Source: an uncultured Chromatiaceae bacterium (GTDB lineage: Bacteria; Pseudomonadota; Gammaproteobacteria; Enterobacterales; Alteromonadaceae). From it: 7,450 nucleotides of DNA. The position numbers and the translations under genes are program-made. Positions 6,728-7,450 of this stretch are shown here, in pieces (the first letter of the stretch is position 1; every line of letters begins with the position of its first letter). The stretch spans positions 1 to 7,450 of the forward strand of contig CAMLNG010000171.1 of the NCBI GenBank assembly GCA_946481195.1, written 5' to 3'. The notes below the pieces were generated by a model. The model was given only the letters and a program-made list of their open reading frames with translations. It ran no database searches and was not told the DNA's origin.

Positions 6728-7216
6728 ATGAAAGCGACCATGATGGCCATCATCAGCGTGCTGATTGGCGGGCTGCTGATGTTGTTGGGTTTACAGGAGC
6801 TCAGTGATGTCAGGCAAAGGCTGCAAGCCATTAATAAAGCCGAGTATTCCGGCGTGTTAGCTGAATTTAACTGTAGTAACGAACGCAGACAATCGGCAGT
6901 AAAACTGCGTTTGGCACAGCATCCATCAGCCACATGGTTCTCTACGGACAGAGAACTGCTGGGCTTGATTGAGCCCTGTAAAGTCCTTGAGCACGCAATC
7001 GATAACCAAGCGAACATAACTATTTTAGCTGCCGACAGCCATATCCTCCGGCTCAGTATTGCTGATCAGCTGATCTACCGGCCACAAGACTGGCGTAAAC
7101 ATTATCTGCAAAACGCCATAGCCGCTTTGCTTATCGGTGCAGTAATGTTGATGTCTGGGTGCTATATGTTTTACCGGCAGCGCCGGCAGGCTTCAACAAA
7201 TCCGAAAGAAACATGA
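6728..7216 (+). CDS. Uncharacterised membrane protein with two terminal transmembrane helices
   Basis: I do not recognise this family. The predicted protein has 162 residues. Seen: a hydrophobic helix at about 5-22 (MMAIISVLIGGLLMLLGL), a soluble middle of about 105 residues, and a second helix at about 129-149 (from NAIAALLIGAV), then a basic tail with RQRRQ. By the positive-inside rule both ends should be cytoplasmic and the middle periplasmic. The middle holds two cysteines, Cys49 (FNCSN) and Cys84 (EPCKV), that could form a disulfide; a third, Cys145, is in the last helix. The start is set by AAGGA at 6715-6719, eight bases before the ATG, and by the clean first helix; the upstream in-frame ATG at 6620 lacks support. 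It is transcribed divergently from the tetR pump operon across a 216-bp gap with two TetR-type operators, so shared regulation is possible but unproven. Confidence 0.72.
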   Translation: MKATMMAIISVLIGGLLMLLGLQELSDVRQRLQAINKAEYSGVLAEFNCSNERRQSAVKLRLAQHPSATWFSTDRELLGLIEPCKVLEHAIDNQANITILAADSHILRLSIADQLIYRPQDWRKHYLQNAIAALLIGAVMLMSGCYMFYRQRRQASTNPKET

Positions 7217-7257
7217 TGGTGAATGAGTCAGTTTGCTCTGATAATCAGCGTGGCAGA

Positions 7258-7279
7258 ACGCAACCTAGTACGCGACCTA
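7258..7279 (+). repeat. Short tandem direct repeat upstream of the cupin gene
   Basis: ACGCAACCTA (7258-7267) and ACGCGACCTA (7270-7279) match at nine of ten positions and start 12 bp apart. They lie 55-76 bases upstream of the cupin start. This could be a regulator site with half-sites about one helical turn apart, or chance. Also in this 117-bp gap is a small palindrome CTGAT-A-ATCAG (7238-7248). No firm promoter or terminator was seen between 7217 and 7333. Confidence 0.25.
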
Positions 7280-7333
7280 ACGATTGCCCTAAACGATCTT
7301 CGGACACTCAATATCATGACTCTGGAGCCTTAT

Positions 7334-7450
7334 ATGCTAAACATGAATTTTGCTGAACGGGTGGTGATCGATACCGCGACGCAGCCATGGCAACCCAGCC
7401 CGATGACGGGCGTGCAGCGTAAGCCTGTGTCGCGCGGCGGCGAAGAGTGC
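7334..7450 (+). CDS. ChrR-like cupin domain protein, N-terminal fragment (continues past window)
   Basis: The first 39 residues are present and open to the window edge. The opening NMNFAERVVIDTATQPWQPS, followed by PMTGVQRKPVSR, is the pattern I recall at the start of ChrR-like cupin proteins, in which a short lead (WxPSPxxGVxRK) precedes the metal-binding cupin barrel. The His-rich barrel motif would lie beyond 7450 and cannot be checked. Start 7334 is backed by GGAG (7324-7327), six bases upstream; ATG at 7343 is the alternative. The 117-bp gap from the preceding gene, and no clear promoter, leave open whether the two are co-transcribed. The role is unknown; related cupins are proposed small-molecule or redox sensors or dioxygenase-like enzymes. 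Confidence 0.65.
   Translation, partial: MLNMNFAERVVIDTATQPWQPSPMTGVQRKPVSRGGEEC

Noticed and set aside
7159..7356. 65-codon plus-strand open frame overlapping the end of the two-helix protein
   Set aside because: It lies in another frame across the gene end and the cupin start, has no motif, and the cupin frame explains the region better.
1..7450. CRISPR arrays, tRNA or rRNA genes, insertion sequences or prophage genes
   Set aside because: No repeat-spacer pattern, RNA gene signature, transposase or phage-like coding sequence was seen on either strand.

Overview
The window looks like a stretch of chromosome from a moderately GC-rich gammaproteobacterium. Gene content and protein style recall Rheinheimera, Alishewanella or other Alteromonadales/Chromatiales relatives, but this is an impression from the translations and was not tested by search. 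It holds two adjacent leftward (minus-strand) operons and two rightward genes at the right-hand end.

Left (1-1483, minus strand): an arsenate-resistance operon read as arsR, then a small HCX5R tyrosine/dual-specificity-type phosphatase, then a glyceraldehyde-3-phosphate dehydrogenase cut off by the window edge. The dehydrogenase resembles those that pair with the ArsJ exporter. In that pathway GAPDH builds 1-arseno-3-phosphoglycerate from arsenate and glyceraldehyde-3-phosphate, and ArsJ exports it. arsJ is expected just past position 1 but is not visible. The operon has a strong sigma70-type promoter (TTGACA, 16 bp, TATGAT) built into a 36-bp near-perfect dyad at 1515-1550, the likely ArsR operator.

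Centre (1569-6511, minus strand): tetR-type repressor, lipoprotein periplasmic adaptor (membrane fusion protein) and inner-membrane RND pump. Adaptor and pump overlap by 4 nt (ATGA). No outer-membrane factor is encoded here, so a TolC-like protein from elsewhere is assumed. Upstream of tetR lie two copies of the same inverted repeat (AATCTGAA-N5-TTCAGATT) with centres 52 bp apart. One touches the predicted -10 box, pointing to autoregulation.

Right (6586-7450, plus strand): a divergent gene for an unrecognised 162-aa protein with a membrane helix at each end, then the first 39 codons of a probable ChrR-like cupin protein that runs off the window.

How the genes work together: the ars operon probably handles arsenate by making and exporting an organo-arsenical, under an ArsR that binds As(III). 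The TetR-controlled tripartite pump is a separate drug or toxicant efflux unit that ends just upstream of the ars promoter. The least explained parts are the phosphatase inside the ars operon, the double TetR operator, and the two-helix protein divergent from the pump.
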